From an uncultured Acetatifactor sp. (GTDB lineage: Bacteria > Bacillota > Clostridia > Lachnospirales > Lachnospiraceae), in the NCBI GenBank assembly GCA_910577235.1, contig CAJTMX010000016.1, forward strand, positions 1-64,000: a DNA stretch of 64,000 nt, given 5' to 3'. The notes under the pieces were generated by a model, which was not told where the DNA came from, made no database searches, and saw nothing but the letters and a program-made list of their open reading frames with translations. Below, in pieces: positions 62,544 to 64,000 of this stretch. Position 1 is the stretch's first letter. Each line of letters begins with the position of its first letter. A program made the translations under genes and the position numbers.

Positions 62544-62899
62544 GGAATTCCTCTTATCCGTTTGTTTTCTTAATTTATATTGCGGGATTGTCTTTGCTAT
62601 GCGTAGTAGTTATTTTTCACAGGGGAGCCGGTGCGGGACGCTCCGGAGGGATACATTTTCTTCCGCGTCCATTATAGCCAGATCGGAAACGCTGCCGGCA
62701 CCGGAGCTCTGACATCTATGTATCTTGTCAAATGCGGAATAGGGCGTTCTTTCAGAACTCCGATTTAATAGCTCCTTATGTAATAGTTGCCAGGCACCTG
62801 TATTTTCAGACGGCCTGTCCTAAATGATTATTTATATGGAGCATCACATTGTAAAGGGGAGTAATGCAGTGCGGAGAATTCTGCAAGAAATCTGAGAAG

Positions 62900-62928
62900 T
62901 TGACAGAACTTGGCAGTCGTGTTATATT
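62900..62928 (+). promoter_or_regulatory. promoter upstream of the cysteine desulfurase gene
   Basis: TTGACA (62900-62905), 17-base spacer and TATATT (62923-62928). Transcription would start near 62935, leaving a 240-base leader before the next gene. Confidence 0.7.
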
Positions 62929-62934
62929 AAATCT

Positions 62935-63173
62935 TAGTAAAATGCTAGGAATTAAACGTTGATTCCAGAAAGCCCTTTTTTATGCATGTGCACTAAGATG
63001 ATCGGATATGCAACACATAGGTTCAGGGTGTTTGAAGGAATCATGGAATTGTACAGCAAGTTCCCGAAGGGGGGCGCTGAACGATATCCGTGCACTTGCG
63101 GTGGGATATCATTCATGTGCAGTGTATGTTGTAAGAATATACGGAACACGGATTAAGTACAGGAGGAATTACG
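62935..63173 (+). ncRNA. long structured leader or small RNA
   Basis: Between the promoter and the cysteine desulfurase start are nested pairings: GTTCAG (63021-63026) / CTGAAC (63077-63082) and GATATCC (63083-63089) / GGATATC (63104-63110). No gene is supported. It could be a cis-regulatory RNA or an independent RNA; no known riboswitch consensus was recognised. The stretch 62544-62899 to its left holds no feature I can support. Confidence 0.35.
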
Positions 63174-64000
63174 GTGATATATTTAGACAATGCGGCCACC
63201 ACCCGGACGGCGCCGGAAGTCGTGGAGGCTATGTTTCCTTTTTTCAGCGAAAATTATGGCAACGCCAGCAGTATATACGGTCTGGGTTCAACAAGCAAAA
63301 AGGCGCTAAACCATGCCCGGAGGACACTGGCGGAGGCTCTGGGAGCCAGGCAGGAGGAGATTTATTTTACTGCGGGAGGTTCCGAGGCGGACAACTGGGC
63401 CTTGAAAGCGGCGGCGGAGGCATATGGAGATAGGGGAAAGCATATTGTCACCACCCGGATTGAGCATCACGCGGTGCTGCATACCTGTGAATATCTGGAA
63501 AAGCAGGGCTATGAGGTGACTTATGTGGGCGTGGACGAAAACGGTGTCGTGGGTCTGGAGGAGCTTGAGGCCGCTATCCGGCCGGATACGATACTGATCT
63601 CGGTGATGTATGCCAACAATGAAGTGGGCACACTGCAGCCCATCCGTGAGATCGGGCAGATAGCTCATGACAGAGGAATACTGTTTCACACGGATGCGGT
63701 ACAGGCGTTCGGACAGCTGCCCATCCGGGTGGACGAACTGCATATTGACATGCTCAGCGCCAGCGCCCACAAGGTAAACGGTCCCAAGGGGGTGGGATGC
63801 CTGTATGTCCGCTCCGGTATAAAGCTGGGCAGTTTTATCCACGGTGGTGCCCAGGAGCGTTCCCGCCGGGCGGGAACGGAAAATGTTCCCGGCATCGTGG
63901 GCTTTGGAAAAGCGATAGAGCGGGCCGTGCGCATTATGCCTGAGAAGATCAAAAGGGAGACGCAGCTGCGGGATTATCTCATTGAGCGGATCTGTGAAAA
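63174..64000 (+). CDS. cysteine desulfurase (NifS/IscS family), partial
   Basis: A GTG start with AGGAGGA 6 bases upstream opens a frame that runs off the window end after about 275 codons. It is a PLP-dependent cysteine desulfurase supplying sulfur for Fe-S or thio-nucleotide synthesis: IYLDNAATTRTAPEVVEAM, TAGGSEADNWAL, TRIEHHAV, SVMYANNEVGTLQPI and the PLP-lysine region SASAHKVNGPKG, then AQERSRRAGTENV. The catalytic cysteine loop should lie beyond the window. NifS versus IscS class cannot be fixed. Confidence 0.93.
   Translation, partial: MIYLDNAATTRTAPEVVEAMFPFFSENYGNASSIYGLGSTSKKALNHARRTLAEALGARQEEIYFTAGGSEADNWALKAAAEAYGDRGKHIVTTRIEHHAVLHTCEYLEKQGYEVTYVGVDENGVVGLEELEAAIRPDTILISVMYANNEVGTLQPIREIGQIAHDRGILFHTDAVQAFGQLPIRVDELHIDMLSASAHKVNGPKGVGCLYVRSGIKLGSFIHGGAQERSRRAGTENVPGIVGFGKAIERAVRIMPEKIKRETQLRDYLIERICE

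Noticed and set aside
63008..63433. Plus-strand frame overlapping the cysteine desulfurase start
   Set aside because: Out of frame with the clear NifS-type protein and without a ribosome site.

Overview
The window looks like a chromosomal segment of a Gram-positive, endospore-lineage Clostridia bacterium, most likely a Lachnospiraceae member. This rests on gene order and content: rimP-nusA-ylxR-ylxQ-infB-rbfA-nrnA-truB-ribF followed by rpsO-pnp; yicC-remA-gmk-rpoZ; rimO-pgsA-cinA-recA-recX-rny; spoIIM; SpoVB-like flippases; a Spo0A-type DNA-binding domain; DUF4317 and DUF5685 proteins; and TTGACA/TATAAT promoters with AGGAGG ribosome binding sites. I cannot name a species.

The first 20 kb is accessory. 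Positions 1-4,770 are strikingly AT-rich and carry an ABC exporter (three permeases and an ATPase), a winged-helix regulator without a receiver domain, and a VanZ-like protein. From about 4,880 to 13,165 base composition switches to GC-rich. This block is a Tn554-like element: three consecutive tyrosine recombinases that all keep their catalytic residues, then a small TnpC/DUF6262-like protein. Its cargo is a sigma-region-4 regulator, a MazF-type toxin with no visible antitoxin, a serine-recombinase fold that has lost its catalytic serine, two unknown proteins, a 35-residue membrane peptide and a 0.66-kb structured stretch without a clear gene. The right end abuts a BceA-type ATPase that has lost its N-terminal half, followed by a BceB-type permease with a one-base frameshift, so the antimicrobial-peptide transporter is dead here. 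Two identical tRNA-Glu genes, an AraC-type regulator with a very long helical tail, and a BlaI/BlaR1 pair with a striking double operator follow.

From about 20.7 kb onward the sequence is mostly core genome: GDP-fucose synthase, an XRE repressor, the large translation/RNA operon (22.4-31.2 kb), a Na/Pi transporter, a secreted NlpC/P60 hydrolase, rpsO-pnp, a zinc-ribbon/DUF5685/DnaJ operon, DUF4317, tRNA-Ala, a GNAT enzyme, a Spo0A-like protein without a phospho-acceptor, glycogen synthase, a flippase, RqcH, and the yicC-to-rny stretch of RNA, nucleotide, lipid and DNA-repair genes. It ends with an aminotransferase, SpoIIM, a XerD-like protein lacking key catalytic residues, DAHP synthase, a SpoVB-like flippase and the start of a cysteine desulfurase that runs off the window.

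The most unusual items are the three-recombinase element and its odd cargo, the catalytically degenerate XerD-like protein beside spoIIM, the receiver-less Spo0A paralogue, a 151-nt near-perfect hairpin at 40.9-41.1 kb, the twin BlaI-type operator, and the RG/GRDGQ repeat tract in IF2. All calls come from reading the sequence; no database search was run.
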